From the NCBI RefSeq assembly GCF_013389595.1, contig NZ_CP058306.1, positions 1,860,001 through 1,924,000 of the forward strand: a DNA stretch of 64,000 nucleotides, read 5' to 3'. The translations under genes were made by a program, and so were the position numbers. The notes beneath the pieces were generated by a model. It was not told where the DNA came from. It searched no databases and saw nothing but the letters and a program-made list of their open reading frames with translations. The stretch is from Flavobacterium sp. I3-2. GTDB taxonomy: Bacteria > Bacteroidota > Bacteroidia > Flavobacteriales > Flavobacteriaceae. This document shows, in pieces, positions 1 through 9,432 of this stretch; within the stretch, counting starts at the first letter, position 1; each line of letters opens with the position of its first letter.

Positions 1-2190
1 CGTTTTGGCTTTATTCGGATGTTCGTGAATATATTCTGCAATTGCCCAAGCAATCGAAATTCCATCATAAGTAGAAGTTCCTCGACCAATTTCGTCTAAT
101 AAAACCAAACTTCTGTTGGTTAAGTTATTTAAGATAGATGCAGTTTCGTTCATTTCAACCATAAAAGTCGATTCGCCCATCGAAATGTTATCTGATGCCC
201 CAACTCGTGTAAAAATCTTATCTACAATTCCCATCGTAACTTCGCTTGCTGGCACAAAACTTCCCATTTGAGCCAATAAAACAATCAATGCTGTTTGACG
301 TAAAATCGCAGATTTACCCGACATATTTGGTCCGGTAATCATGATGATTTGTTGCGAATCGTTATCTAAATATACATCATTTGAAATATACGGAACTCCA
401 ACCGGTAATTGCTTTTCTATAACCGGATGACGACCTTCTTTAATATCTAAAACAAATTCGTCAACTAGAGTAGGGCGAACGTAATTATTATCAATTGCTA
501 GTTGTGCAAACGATTGCAAACAATCCAACATCGAAACCAAACCTGCGTTTAATTGAACAGGTTGAATATATTGCGCACACCAATTGATGAACTTTTCGTA
601 AATCTCAGCTTCAATTCGAGCGATTTTTTCTTCGGCTCCTAGAATTTTGGTTTCGTATTCTTTTAATTCTTCCGTAATATAGCGTTCTGCACTTACCAAA
701 GTTTGCTTACGAATCCATTCTTCTGGAACTTTATCTTTATGTGTATTTCTAACTTCGATATAATATCCGAAAACATTATTGAATGCAACTTTTAAGGAAG
801 GAATTCCGGTGCGTTCGCTTTCTCGAGTTTCTAAATCCGATAAATAATTTTTTCCGTTCGATGAGATATTTCTCAACTCATCTAATTCTTCGTTAATTCC
901 GGCAGCAATTGCATTTCCTTTGTTTAAAGCGACAGGTGCGTCATGATTTAACGTAGTTTTGATTTTTTCGCGAAGCAATTCACAAGCATGAAAATTATCG
1001 CCAATAGTTTTTAATGATTCGTTATTAGATTGCAATGCTTTTTCCTTCATCGGAATGATTGCATCTAACGATTCTTTTAAATAAATGATTTCCCGTGGTG
1101 AAATTTTCCCAATCGCTAATTTTGAAATCAAACGTTCTAAATCTGAAATTTGTTTGATTTGATATTGAAAGAATTGTAAGGTTTCTTGATGCTCTTTTAA
1201 GTAAGAAACAACTTCATATCTATCGGTAATTTTATTTTTGTCTTTTAACGGAAGTGCCAACCAACGTTTTAATAAACGTCCGCCCATTGGCGATAAGGTT
1301 TTGTCAATTACATCTAAAAGTGTCGTTGCATTTTGATTCGAACTATTGTGTAATTCAAGGTTTCTAATCGTAAAACGGTCCATCCAAACATAAGCATCTT
1401 CTGCTATTCGTTGGATGTTTGAAATATGTTGAATGCGATTATGCTGCGTTTCGGACAAATAATATAAAACTGCTCCAGAAGCGATAATTCCTTCTTGAAG
1501 TTCTTCAATTCCGAAACCTTTTAAAGAATTTGTTTTAAAATGATTGGTTAGCGTTTCGTTGGCATAATCTTCTTTAAAAACCCAATCTTCTAAGTAGAAC
1601 AAATTAAAATCAGAACCAAATTGATGTAAAAAATGATTTTTCGTGCCTTTTTGAACCAAAATTTCACTCGGACGAAAATTCTGTAAAAGTTTGTCAATAT
1701 ATTCTTCGTTTCCTTGTGAAGTTAAAAATTCTCCAGTAGAAACGTCTAAGAAAGCAATTCCGATGTGCTTTTTACCAAACTGAACAGCAGCTAAAAAGTT
1801 GTTGGTTTTAGACTGTAAAACTTCGTCATTTATTGCAACACCCGGAGTAACCAATTCGGTAACACCACGTTTTACGATAGTTTTAGTCATTTTTGGGTCT
1901 TCTAATTGGTCGCAAATCGCAACACGAAGTCCAGCTTTAACCAATTTTGGTAAATATACATTTACCGAATGATGCGGAAAACCTGCTAATTCAATTTCGC
2001 TCGGACTTCCAGCGCCACGTTTGGTTAAAGTAATTCCTAATATTTTTGCGGTTCGAATGGCATCTTCACCAAAAGTTTCATAAAAGTCACCAACACGAAA
2101 TAACAAGCAAGCATCTGGATATTTGCTTTTTATTTGGTTGTATTGTTGCATTAACGGAGTTTCTTTTACTTCTTTTTCTTTTTTTGCCAT
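1..2190 (-). CDS. mutS: DNA mismatch repair protein MutS (3' end off-window)
   Basis: MutS is a mismatch-binding ATPase that dimerises on base mismatches and small loops and recruits MutL. The window holds 730 codons from the ATG at 2190; the C-terminal end lies beyond position 1. The mismatch-wedge Phe-x-Glu sits in GDFYETFG (residues 34-41), Walker A GPNMSGKS at about 620-627, and the Walker B/signature [13 protein letters not shown] follows. The last visible residues, HPNKAKT, come just before the usual LFATHYHEL block, so about 130-150 residues are missing. In many flavobacteria mutS neighbours the TrmH-type methyltransferase and folK; here a TetR gene and a FUSC-like gene lie between. 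Identity is secure. Confidence 0.97.
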   Translation of the reverse strand, partial: MAKKEKEVKETPLMQQYNQIKSKYPDACLLFRVGDFYETFGEDAIRTAKILGITLTKRGAGSPSEIELAGFPHHSVNVYLPKLVKAGLRVAICDQLEDPKMTKTIVKRGVTELVTPGVAINDEVLQSKTNNFLAAVQFGKKHIGIAFLDVSTGEFLTSQGNEEYIDKLLQNFRPSEILVQKGTKNHFLHQFGSDFNLFYLEDWVFKEDYANETLTNHFKTNSLKGFGIEELQEGIIASGAVLYYLSETQHNRIQHISNIQRIAEDAYVWMDRFTIRNLELHNSSNQNATTLLDVIDKTLSPMGGRLLKRWLALPLKDKNKITDRYEVVSYLKEHQETLQFFQYQIKQISDLERLISKLAIGKISPREIIYLKESLDAIIPMKEKALQSNNESLKTIGDNFHACELLREKIKTTLNHDAPVALNKGNAIAAGINEELDELRNISSNGKNYLSDLETRESERTGIPSLKVAFNNVFGYYIEVRNTHKDKVPEEWIRKQTLVSAERYITEELKEYETKILGAEEKIARIEAEIYEKFINWCAQYIQPVQLNAGLVSMLDCLQSFAQLAIDNNYVRPTLVDEFVLDIKEGRHPVIEKQLPVGVPYISNDVYLDNDSQQIIMITGPNMSGKSAILRQTALIVLLAQMGSFVPASEVTMGIVDKIFTRVGASDNISMGESTFMVEMNETASILNNLTNRSLVLLDEIGRGTSTYDGISIAWAIAEYIHEHPNKAKT

Positions 2191-2236
2191 CTTGATTTCA
2201 CTGTTTTAAGAAGACAAATATACCATAAGAAAAACA

Positions 2237-2266
2237 CAAAAAAAAGCAACCCAATTACGGATTGCT
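2237..2266 (-). terminator. Intrinsic terminator of the tetR gene
   Basis: On the minus strand an 8-bp stem (AGCAATCC pairing with GGGTTGCT, one G-U) closes a 6-nt loop and is followed by a run of eight T. It lies just downstream of the TetR stop codon and upstream of mutS, so mutS probably has its own promoter. Confidence 0.65.
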
Positions 2267-2271
2267 ATATA

Positions 2272-2808
2272 TTATATTAAAGCGTATTTCTTTTTTAATA
2301 AGGTAGCGATTTCTTGATAACGTTCTTTTGAAAGTCTGTCAGAAACGTAGCTTTTCCAAACATTATCTGTTAATAATAATAAAGTTTCGGCTTCAAGTTC
2401 AGGATATTTGTAATTTAAAGTTTCAAATGAAGATTTTAATTTGTTTAAACTAGGCTTCATGTAATTTTGATGATATTGTTGTGCAATCGGATTCAAGGGT
2501 AAAATTTTGTAAATCATGCGCCAAAAATCAAATTGATGGTCAATCAAAGCAATCGGTAAATCAATAAATTTTATTAAAAATGCTTCAGCAGAATCAGCTG
2601 CGAGAAAGTTTCTTGTAAAATCGATGGCATCTAAATAATCTTTTTTTATAAGTTCTTCAATTAAATTATCTTTCGTTCCAAAATATTTAAAAATTAAAGC
2701 TTCAGAAACACCCGCTTGCTTTGCAATTGATTTTGTCGAAGTAGCTCGCGCGCCTTGTTCTGTGAATAGAAAAAGCGAAGCGTTTAAGATATCTTGTTTT
2801 TTTGACAT
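2272..2808 (-). CDS. TetR/AcrR family transcriptional regulator
   Basis: A 178-residue one-component repressor-type protein. The N-terminal helix-turn-helix is typical of TetR: residues 8-50 run from ALFLFTEQGARATS through SIAKQAGVSEALIFKYF to KDNLIEEL. The remaining all-helical region should be the ligand/dimer domain; its ligand cannot be read from sequence. The length is slightly below the 190-210 usual for the family. It lies 78 bp downstream of a FUSC-like membrane protein gene in the same direction, so it may control that gene or itself. The start ATG at 2808 is the only sensible one before the HTH. Confidence 0.9.
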   Translation of the reverse strand: MSKKQDILNASLFLFTEQGARATSTKSIAKQAGVSEALIFKYFGTKDNLIEELIKKDYLDAIDFTRNFLAADSAEAFLIKFIDLPIALIDHQFDFWRMIYKILPLNPIAQQYHQNYMKPSLNKLKSSFETLNYKYPELEAETLLLLTDNVWKSYVSDRLSKERYQEIATLLKKKYALI

Positions 2809-2886
2809 TATTGCTTTTAGAGTTTAATGCAAATATACGAAATGCTATTATGGTATTTTTCTAAACAGTTTCTTAAAAATACAAAT

Positions 2887-3399
2887 TTAACTTTCGGTAA
2901 TTTTATAATGCTTTTTAAGTTTTCGAATGATTATAGAAGAAAATAATGTTATCGAAAATCCGATAAAACATCCTAAAACCACAGTTCCCGCTCTGAAAAT
3001 TGGCGTTAATTCGATGTTTGATAAATGAGGTTGAAGTAAAACAATTAGCAAAGCTACAATGGCAACGCGCGCCATATTCATAACTTTTAAAACATAGCAA
3101 ATAATACATGTTGCTACGATTCCGACTGTGATTAATGAAATTGTTGGTTCGTGATTGATGAAAACACAACATAAACCTACCATTGAACCAATTAAGTTTG
3201 ATTTTACACGGTCATTAGTCAATCGTCTTGAATCTTTTCCTTCGGGTGAAATAACTAAAATAATCGAAAGTAAAACCCAAAATAAATCGTGTTCAGGATA
3301 AGCTGTCATAATTTCATAACCAATCAAAAAACCAATTACACATCGTAAAATGTAAATGATTAATTGTGAAGTGATGATTTTTTTTATAAACGTATCCAT
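2887..3399 (-). CDS. FUSC-like small integral membrane protein
   Basis: A 170-residue protein with about four hydrophobic segments (residues 12-30, 38-52, 72-88, 92-125 and 135-160 region). The motif RLTNDRVKSNLIGSMVGL between segments resembles the Arg-Val-x-Gly-Thr turn of the FUSC/aromatic acid exporter superfamily. It is much shorter than full FUSC exporters (600-700 residues), so it would be a half-module, and transport is not proven. It probably shares a transcript with the downstream TetR gene. A plain DUF membrane protein is the alternative. Confidence 0.65.
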   Translation of the reverse strand: MDTFIKKIITSQLIIYILRCVIGFLIGYEIMTAYPEHDLFWVLLSIILVISPEGKDSRRLTNDRVKSNLIGSMVGLCCVFINHEPTISLITVGIVATCIICYVLKVMNMARVAIVALLIVLLQPHLSNIELTPIFRAGTVVLGCFIGFSITLFSSIIIRKLKKHYKITES

Positions 3400-3490
3400 T
3401 GTTAATTTTATTCGGATTGCAAAGTTATCATTTCAAAACATAATTTTATTTTAATTTTAGATATAATTTTTTTGACTTTAAACTTAATTG

Positions 3491-3498
3491 TAAGTTTG
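3491..3498 (+). promoter_or_regulatory. Bacteroidota -7 box upstream of trmH-like gene
   Basis: TAAGTTTG matches the TAnnTTTG -7 consensus of Bacteroidota, and a TTTG lies 16 nt upstream as a possible -33 element. The gene start is 15 nt downstream, so the leader would be very short. Confidence 0.5.
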
Positions 3499-3512
3499 CA
3501 AAAAGCAACAAA

Positions 3513-4049
3513 ATGAAAAAATTAGTTTTAGACGAGTTAAATCGCATAAATGTTGAGGAATTTAAACAAGCTGAAAAAACTCCGATTATAATTGTGTTAG
3601 ATGATATTCGCAGTTTACATAATATTGGTGCTGTTTTTAGAACTTCGGATGCCTTTTTGATTGAGAAAATTTATTTATGCGGAATTACTGCAACGCCTCC
3701 AAATAAAGAGATTCACAAAACGGCTTTAGGTGCAACTGATACTGTTGCATGGGAATATGCTAAAAATGTAGTTGAGATTGTAGAAAAATTAAAAGTAGAA
3801 AATGTCGATGTTTACTCGGTTGAGCAAGTTGAAAATTCGATTATGCTAAATGATTTTTCGGTTTCTGAAAACGTAAAATATGCTTTGGTGTTCGGAAACG
3901 AGGTTAAAGGTGTTTCGCAAGAAGTGGTTAATTTATCTAACGGTGTGATTGAAATTCCACAATTAGGAACCAAACATTCATTGAATATATCGGTTAGTGC
4001 TGGAATTGTAATTTGGGATTTATTTCAAAAATTACAAACTTTAAAATAA
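3513..4049 (+). CDS. TrmH/SpoU family RNA 2'-O-methyltransferase
   Basis: A SPOUT-fold, SAM-dependent RNA methyltransferase, 178 residues, acting on tRNA or rRNA. Motif 1 reads DIRSLHNIGAVFRTSDAF (residues 31-48). Motif 2 reads VFGNEVKGVS (about 129-138) and motif 3 IPQLGTKHSLNISVS (about 150-164); these form the knot and carry the catalytic Arg/Asn and cofactor loop. There is no N-terminal L30e-like substrate-binding domain, so it is a minimal SpoU enzyme like TrmL or TrmH cores. Target specificity cannot be read from sequence. A -7 box lies 15 nt upstream. Confidence 0.92.
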   Translation: MKKLVLDELNRINVEEFKQAEKTPIIIVLDDIRSLHNIGAVFRTSDAFLIEKIYLCGITATPPNKEIHKTALGATDTVAWEYAKNVVEIVEKLKVENVDVYSVEQVENSIMLNDFSVSENVKYALVFGNEVKGVSQEVVNLSNGVIEIPQLGTKHSLNISVSAGIVIWDLFQKLQTLK

Positions 4050-4069
4050 AATATATTAATTGTTTTAAA

Positions 4070-4492
4070 ATGAGATGTTTAGTTTTTGTACTTCTATTCA
4101 TTGTTAGCCAAGTTAATGCGCAATCTGAAATAAAAAAAATAAAATCCTTTACAATAGAATCAAGTTCTGGGTTTGATAGTACAATAATAATTTCTGATGA
4201 TAGAAGTATTATAAGACAACGAGGGGATTTAGTCAAAAATTTAAATGAAAGTGATAAATTAACACTTGAAAAATTTATAACTGATTTGTTTGTTATAAAA
4301 AAGTGTTCAATTGTGAAAAAAATAGAAAGAATAGACGGATATACTTATTCATCAAATGATTTGATGAGTATTTATGTGAAATATAATGAAATTGAATCTG
4401 AAGAATATAAGCTTAATTTATCAGTAAGCAATTATAAAATTGAATATTCTGAGGAATTCAAAGAGTTTCTAAGATTCTATTTTAGATTGTAA
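4070..4492 (+). CDS. Secreted hypothetical protein
   Basis: I do not recognise the family. The protein has 140 residues from the ATG at 4070. This start begins directly with a signal peptide (MRCLVFVLLFIVSQVNAQ, cleavage after Ala-Gln) and lies 20 nt after the preceding stop. An in-frame upstream start at 4013 would overlap the methyltransferase gene and bury the signal peptide, so I reject it. The mature part is charged, with Lys/Glu/Ser-rich beta-like stretches, and contains LTLEKFITDLF and a single Cys. It is probably cotranscribed with the methyltransferase gene. Confidence 0.6.
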   Translation: MRCLVFVLLFIVSQVNAQSEIKKIKSFTIESSSGFDSTIIISDDRSIIRQRGDLVKNLNESDKLTLEKFITDLFVIKKCSIVKKIERIDGYTYSSNDLMSIYVKYNEIESEEYKLNLSVSNYKIEYSEEFKEFLRFYFRL

Positions 4493-4524
4493 ATTTTAAA
4501 AAAATAAAAACAAACAAATGAAAA

Positions 4525-5664
4525 TTAGTTCGTTTTTATTTTATCTTGAATCTGATTTAAAATCGCAATGTAATCTTCTTGATTTTCGATTAAATCGATT
4601 TCAGTCATATCAATCACCAACGTATTTTGATTTTTATTTATTTTGATAAAATCCGCATAACTTTTATTTATCTTATTTAGATAATCTGCCGGAATTTCAG
4701 ATTCGTAACTACGACCTCTTTTCTTTATATTATCTAATAATCGATTGGTTTCTTGATGCAAATAAATATACAAATCAGGCTGGGTAACTTCTTTATACAT
4801 GATGTCGAAAATGTTTTTGTATAAACGAAATTCATCTTCATCAATCGTAACTTGAGCAAAAATCAATGATTTGTAAATGTAATAATCGGCTACAATAAAA
4901 TCCTTAAACAAATCTAGCTGACCTAAATCTTCAGAAATCTGTGAATATCTATCAGCTAAAAAAGACATTTCTAACGGAAAAGCATATCGCGTCGGGTGTT
5001 TATAAAACTGCGGTAAAAACGGATTGTCGGCAAATCGTTCTAAAACGGTTTTGGCATTAAAATCTGCGGCAATTTTTTGTGTTAAAGTTGTTTTTCCAGA
5101 ACCGATGTTTCCTTCAATTGCAATAAAATTTAATTGATTAAACGTGTATTTATCCAACGGATTTGTTAATGTATCCACTTTTTTAATTTCAGATATGTCA
5201 GAAGTTTCTGTCAATAAATCTTTAAAAGTTTTTTTCAATTTTGGATGTACCCAATCGGATTTTATATCACAACAAGGTTTTAAAACAAATTTGCGGTCTT
5301 GAACAAACGGATGCGGAATGTTTAAATTTTCTGTTGAAATGATTTCTTCGTTATACGAAACCAAATCAATATCAATACTTCGAGCGGCATAACCAGAAGT
5401 TTGATTTCTGATTCTACCCAATCGCTTTTCGATTTGTAAACAACGATTTAGAATATCTTCGGCCGATTTAAAACTGTGAATTAAAATCGCACAATTATAG
5501 AAAGCATCACTTTCAAAACCCCAAGAAGGTGTTTCGTAAATCGGAGAAATAGAAATAACGCTGCCAACTTCGTGATTAATTAAGTCGATAGCTTGTTGTA
5601 AATTGTTTTTTCTATTGCCTTGGTTGCTTCCTAACGAAAGAATAATTTGATGTTGTTTATACAT
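4525..5664 (-). CDS. folK: FolK (HPPK) fused to a deoxynucleoside kinase
   Basis: A two-domain enzyme of 379 residues. Residues 1-150 are 6-hydroxymethyl-7,8-dihydropterin pyrophosphokinase of folate synthesis: SLGSNQGNR, PIYETPSWGF, EKRLGR and ARSIDIDLVSY with the Mg-binding DxD. Residues about 178-379 are a deoxynucleoside kinase of the dCK/dGK type: P-loop IEGNIGSGKTT, LEMSFLADRY, the LID-like RGRSYE and the C-terminal ENQEDY. The start at 5664 gives MYKQHQIILSLGSN; an upstream alternative start would add 12 hydrophobic residues before the FolK core and is unlikely. The fusion is known in Bacteroidota and joins folate synthesis to dNTP salvage in one polypeptide. Confidence 0.9.
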   Translation of the reverse strand: MYKQHQIILSLGSNQGNRKNNLQQAIDLINHEVGSVISISPIYETPSWGFESDAFYNCAILIHSFKSAEDILNRCLQIEKRLGRIRNQTSGYAARSIDIDLVSYNEEIISTENLNIPHPFVQDRKFVLKPCCDIKSDWVHPKLKKTFKDLLTETSDISEIKKVDTLTNPLDKYTFNQLNFIAIEGNIGSGKTTLTQKIAADFNAKTVLERFADNPFLPQFYKHPTRYAFPLEMSFLADRYSQISEDLGQLDLFKDFIVADYYIYKSLIFAQVTIDEDEFRLYKNIFDIMYKEVTQPDLYIYLHQETNRLLDNIKKRGRSYESEIPADYLNKINKSYADFIKINKNQNTLVIDMTEIDLIENQEDYIAILNQIQDKIKTN

Positions 5665-5794
5665 AATGTAAAATAAGTAAATAACTAACAAAAAACACAA
5701 TCCTTCGAAAAGTAGTTTTCCACAAAAAAAGTTTTAAATAGTTGTAACAAAAAACGAAGTTCAACTACTTATAGATTAAATAAAATTATAAAGC

Positions 5795-7561
5795 ATGAAT
5801 TTTTTTAAAAATGTATTAGCAACAATGGTCGGAATTATACTTTTTAGTATGCTTTCTTTCTTTTTGTTGTTTATAGTAGGAATCGCTATTTCGGCTTCAT
5901 CTGAATCTACAGTTAGTGTAAAAAATAATTCTGTTATTAAATTAGATTTATTTGCAGTAACCAACGATTATGGCGGAAAAACAAGAGTTACCGATTTTGA
6001 ATTTTCTGAAAAAAATAACGACGGATTAATCGATGTATTAAATGCCATTGAGTTTGCTAAAACAGATTCGTCTATCAAAGGTATTTCTATCGAAAATAAT
6101 GCTTCAATGTTAGGAATTACCCAACGTAAGGCAATTCGTGAGAAATTAAATGAATTTAAAAAAACAGGGAAATTCGTTGTTGCTTATTCTGACGGATATT
6201 CTCAGTCTGAATATTATATGAATTCTGTTGCGGATACGGTTTATTTAAATCCGATGGGAAGTGTTGATTTTAAAGGATTAGCTTCTGAAATTTTGTACAT
6301 GAAAGATTTGCAAGAAAAATCGGGTGTTAAAATGGAAGTGATTCGTTTAGGAAAATTTAAAAGTGCTGTAGAACCTTATTTACAACAAACTATGAGTGAA
6401 GAAAATCGTGAGCAAATGACGGTTTTATTAAACTCGATTTGGGATGATGTAATTACAGATATTTCTGAAAGTAGAAAAATTAGTAAAGATTCATTAAATG
6501 TAATCGCAACTAATTTAGATGGTAGAACACCAGAATTAGCTTTAAAAAACAGATTAATTGACAAAATTGCGTATTTCGACGAATATGAAAACGGAATGCG
6601 TAAAGCAATGAATATCGAAAAAGATAAAGAAATCAATAAAGTTGATATTTTAGATTATGTGACATCAACTTTTGGAAAATCTAAAAACAAAGCAAAAGAC
6701 CGTGTTGCGGTAATCGTTGCTCAAGGTGAAATTCGTGGAGGCGAAGGAAGTGTAAATATTATTGGCGAAGGCTCAATTAATCGCGCGTTAAAAGAAGCTA
6801 GAAATAATGAAAATATAAAAGCGGTTGTTTTACGAGTAAACAGTCCAGGTGGAAGCGCTTTAACGTCTGATATTATTTGGAGAGAAATTGAACTAACTAA
6901 AAAAGTAAAACCAGTAATTGTTTCGATGGGTGATGTTGCTGCATCTGGTGGATATTATATTGCTTGTAATGCAGACCGTATTTTTGCGGAACCATCTACT
7001 ATTACAGGTTCGATTGGTGTTTTTGGTGTGATTCCAAATTTTAAAGGAGTTGCGGATAAAATAGGAGTGAATGCAGAAACGGTTAAAACGCATGCAAATG
7101 CTGCTGGTTATAGTGTTTTCGAAGAAATGGATCCAGGTTTTAGAGAAATGATTCAGGCAGATATTCAACGTGTTTATGATACTTTTGTGAATCGTGTGGC
7201 TGCTGGAAGAAAAATGACTTATGATCAAGTTCACGAAATTGCTCAAGGTAGAGTTTGGACAGGTTCAATGGCATTAGAAAATGGTTTAGTTGACGAAATA
7301 GGAGGATTAGATAAAGCTATTGCTTATGCTGCTGAAAAAGCTGGTATAACAGATTATAAAATTAATTATTATCCAGAATACGAAATTAAGTTAAGCGATT
7401 TATTCAGAGGTTTGCTTGGAATTTCTGTAAAAGAAGCACAACAACAAGCTATTATAGAAACCGTTGGAAAAGAAAATTACGAACTATTTGAAAGGTTAAA
7501 TTATTTAAAAGAAACAAAAGCCATTCAAGCGATGTTACCTTATCAAATAAATATCAAATAA
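5795..7561 (+). CDS. sppA: Signal peptide peptidase SppA, 67K type
   Basis: A membrane-anchored serine protease that degrades released signal peptides. It has 588 residues, the long tandem-domain form. One N-terminal transmembrane segment (about residues 5-32) anchors it. The Ser/Lys dyad is split between the two repeats: Lys189 in GKFKSAVEPY from the first half, and Ser384 in VAASGGYYIA from the second. The adjacent VNSPGGSALTSD is the conserved loop of the second repeat. It is divergent from the folK gene, with about 130 bp between. Length and motifs match E. coli SppA (Lys209/Ser409). Confidence 0.96.
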   Translation: MNFFKNVLATMVGIILFSMLSFFLLFIVGIAISASSESTVSVKNNSVIKLDLFAVTNDYGGKTRVTDFEFSEKNNDGLIDVLNAIEFAKTDSSIKGISIENNASMLGITQRKAIREKLNEFKKTGKFVVAYSDGYSQSEYYMNSVADTVYLNPMGSVDFKGLASEILYMKDLQEKSGVKMEVIRLGKFKSAVEPYLQQTMSEENREQMTVLLNSIWDDVITDISESRKISKDSLNVIATNLDGRTPELALKNRLIDKIAYFDEYENGMRKAMNIEKDKEINKVDILDYVTSTFGKSKNKAKDRVAVIVAQGEIRGGEGSVNIIGEGSINRALKEARNNENIKAVVLRVNSPGGSALTSDIIWREIELTKKVKPVIVSMGDVAASGGYYIACNADRIFAEPSTITGSIGVFGVIPNFKGVADKIGVNAETVKTHANAAGYSVFEEMDPGFREMIQADIQRVYDTFVNRVAAGRKMTYDQVHEIAQGRVWTGSMALENGLVDEIGGLDKAIAYAAEKAGITDYKINYYPEYEIKLSDLFRGLLGISVKEAQQQAIIETVGKENYELFERLNYLKETKAIQAMLPYQINIK

Positions 7562-7596
7562 ATTCAATTTATTACTCAATATTATTCAATCTAAAT

Positions 7597-7632
7597 ACCC
7601 AAATTGGCTTTGCTTTTTTGGGTGTTTTTTTA
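7597..7632 (+). terminator. Intrinsic terminator after sppA
   Basis: A 7-bp stem (ACCCAAA with TTTGGGT) closes a 13-nt loop and is followed by GT8, 36 nt downstream of the sppA stop. Confidence 0.75.
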
Positions 7633-7736
7633 TGTAATTGTTTAAGAATATGTAATTAAATTGAATAAAAATTTGCTTTTTAAATTAAGTTTGTTTTTGT
7701 TTGTTAAAAAAATATATATTTACAAAAAAAAACATA

Positions 7737-8504
7737 ATGAAGAAAGTTTTAATGCTATGTATGACCGCTGGTCTGTTAATTAGTTCTGTAGAAAGTATTG
7801 CTCAAGAAAAGATTAAATACTCAAAAGAGGATTTAAAGATTATGGATGATGATTTGTTTGATGAAGTTTTTGTTGGGGTTTCTTCAAAGAAATTAGCAAC
7901 AGTTGTTTTGAAAGACGGAACTAAGTTAGAAGGTACAGCAACAAATTTAAAAAGAAAAAAAGGACAAATTTATTCTATCGATATAAAAGTAGGTAGTGGT
8001 AAAAAACAAACGTACGAGTCTGATGTGATTTCAGAAATGTATTTACCAATTTCAGGAATGGCTAAAGCGTCTAAAGTTTCAAAATACTTTGGGAATGTAA
8101 ATAATTTTGGAAGAAAGAGCTTGAAAGATTCGGCAAATCCAGATGAGGTTTTTGTTAAAAATGTAAAAGCTTCTTTGAAAAATAAAAAAGATGAACAAGA
8201 ATTTTTAATGCAATTAATCAATCCTGAGTTTAGTAGTTTGATTGAAGTTTATGCAGATCCCAATGCTAAAGAAACTGGTGGAATTAGTTTTGGTGGAGGT
8301 CCAGCGATTAGTGGTGGTGTAACCAAATCGTACTATGTCAAGAAAGGAGATCAAGTGATTTGGTTAAAAAAATCTGATTTTGAAGATCAATATAATTTCT
8401 TGTTTGGAGATAACCCTGAATTCATGAAACAGTTTCCTTATAATTCTATAAAATGGGATCATCTAAGTTACTTGATTTATCAATATACTAAATTGGCATC
8501 ATAA
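7737..8504 (+). CDS. Secreted protein of unknown function
   Basis: A 255-residue exported protein. The start at 7737 gives MKKVLMLCMTAGLLISS then a typical AQ/EK cleavage site (signal peptide of about 23 residues). The in-frame upstream start would add 12 residues (LKKYIFTKKNI) and bury the signal. The mature protein has an early segment with VVLKDGTKLEGTATNLKRKKGQ, like the beta-strand repeats of small SH3/Sm-like folds, and a Gly-rich GGISFGGGPAISGG. No catalytic motif is visible. It is a single gene flanked by terminators on both sides. Confidence 0.7.
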   Translation: MKKVLMLCMTAGLLISSVESIAQEKIKYSKEDLKIMDDDLFDEVFVGVSSKKLATVVLKDGTKLEGTATNLKRKKGQIYSIDIKVGSGKKQTYESDVISEMYLPISGMAKASKVSKYFGNVNNFGRKSLKDSANPDEVFVKNVKASLKNKKDEQEFLMQLINPEFSSLIEVYADPNAKETGGISFGGGPAISGGVTKSYYVKKGDQVIWLKKSDFEDQYNFLFGDNPEFMKQFPYNSIKWDHLSYLIYQYTKLAS

Positions 8505-8540
8505 AAAATAAGTCTCGAAATTTTTCGAGACTTATTTTTT
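8505..8540. terminator. Bidirectional terminator between convergent genes
   Basis: A near-perfect inverted repeat (AATAAGTCTCGAA with TTCGAGACTTATT) with A-runs on the left and T-runs on the right sits exactly between two convergent stop codons, and can end transcription both ways. Confidence 0.88.
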
Positions 8541-9334
8541 TAAATACTAATTTTTACTTTATAACCTTCGTAGGTTCTGATATTAAAAACTGTATTGTCG
8601 TCAAAAATTAAATATTGACCTTTGATTCCGATTAATTTACCAGAGTAAAATGCAGATTTATCTAAGTTTAAACTTGAAACTTTTGAAGGGAAATATTCAA
8701 CCGGATATTCTAAATGTAAAACTTCATGCTTTGTTTGTTCAAAATAAGGTAAAACTTCATTAGGTAATTTAGATTGAGTTTTCTGAACCAAATCAACTAA
8801 GTCAACCGCCATAATTTCGTTTGTTAACATTTTACGCCAATTGGTTTTATCGGTAAACGAATCTTTTAAATGTACTTCCGTAATTCCGGCTAAATATCTA
8901 TTCGGAACTTCAACAATCGGAATTGCATAACTTGCGCCTTGGTCAATCCAACGAGTCGGCACTTGCGTTTTTCTTGTAACTCCAACTTTTACATCACTCG
9001 CAACAGCCAAATAAACAATATGTGGTTGTAATTGTACTTTTTGTTCGTAAACTAAATCTCTGTCTTCAATGCCTAAATGCGCTTTACTTAGTTCCGGACG
9101 CATAATCCAATCACCAACTTCGGCACTCGAATTAAAACAATCAAAACAAAATCCTTGACGAAAAATCTTTTTTTCTTTGCCACAATTCAAACATTCGTAA
9201 CCATCAAATTGAATTTGTATTTCTTTATTCAATAATTGATTAAAATGAATGAATGAATTTTTGAAAGCTAAATAATATTGAATTGGATTTCCGAATTCAG
9301 TTTGCATTTTATTTAAAACTCCTTGGTATTGCAT
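8540..9334 (-). CDS. DUF2797 family protein with Cys4 zinc knuckle
   Basis: A 264-residue protein of the DUF2797 family. Residues 48-70 hold a Cys4 zinc site (CLNCGKEK then GFCFDCF). The region HIVYLAVASDVKVGVTRKTQVPTRWIDQGAS looks like the GIY-YIG-type signature seen in this family: a Tyr pair, then KVGVTR with a conserved Arg. This suggests, but does not prove, nuclease-like ancestry; I see no full catalytic set. It is divergently transcribed from the GH3-family gene, sharing a 98-bp intergenic region. Confidence 0.82.
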   Translation of the reverse strand: MQYQGVLNKMQTEFGNPIQYYLAFKNSFIHFNQLLNKEIQIQFDGYECLNCGKEKKIFRQGFCFDCFNSSAEVGDWIMRPELSKAHLGIEDRDLVYEQKVQLQPHIVYLAVASDVKVGVTRKTQVPTRWIDQGASYAIPIVEVPNRYLAGITEVHLKDSFTDKTNWRKMLTNEIMAVDLVDLVQKTQSKLPNEVLPYFEQTKHEVLHLEYPVEYFPSKVSSLNLDKSAFYSGKLIGIKGQYLIFDDNTVFNIRTYEGYKVKISI

Positions 9335-9432
9335 GAGATTTTATTAATTTTGATTTCAGACAAATTTACTAAACTTTAATTGAACTTATATTAACTTATT
9401 TTTTAGTAAATTTATACGGAAGATATTTTAAT

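Noticed and set aside
4013..4069. Longer N-terminus of the secreted protein after trmH
   Set aside because: It would overlap trmH and place 19 residues before a perfect signal peptide.
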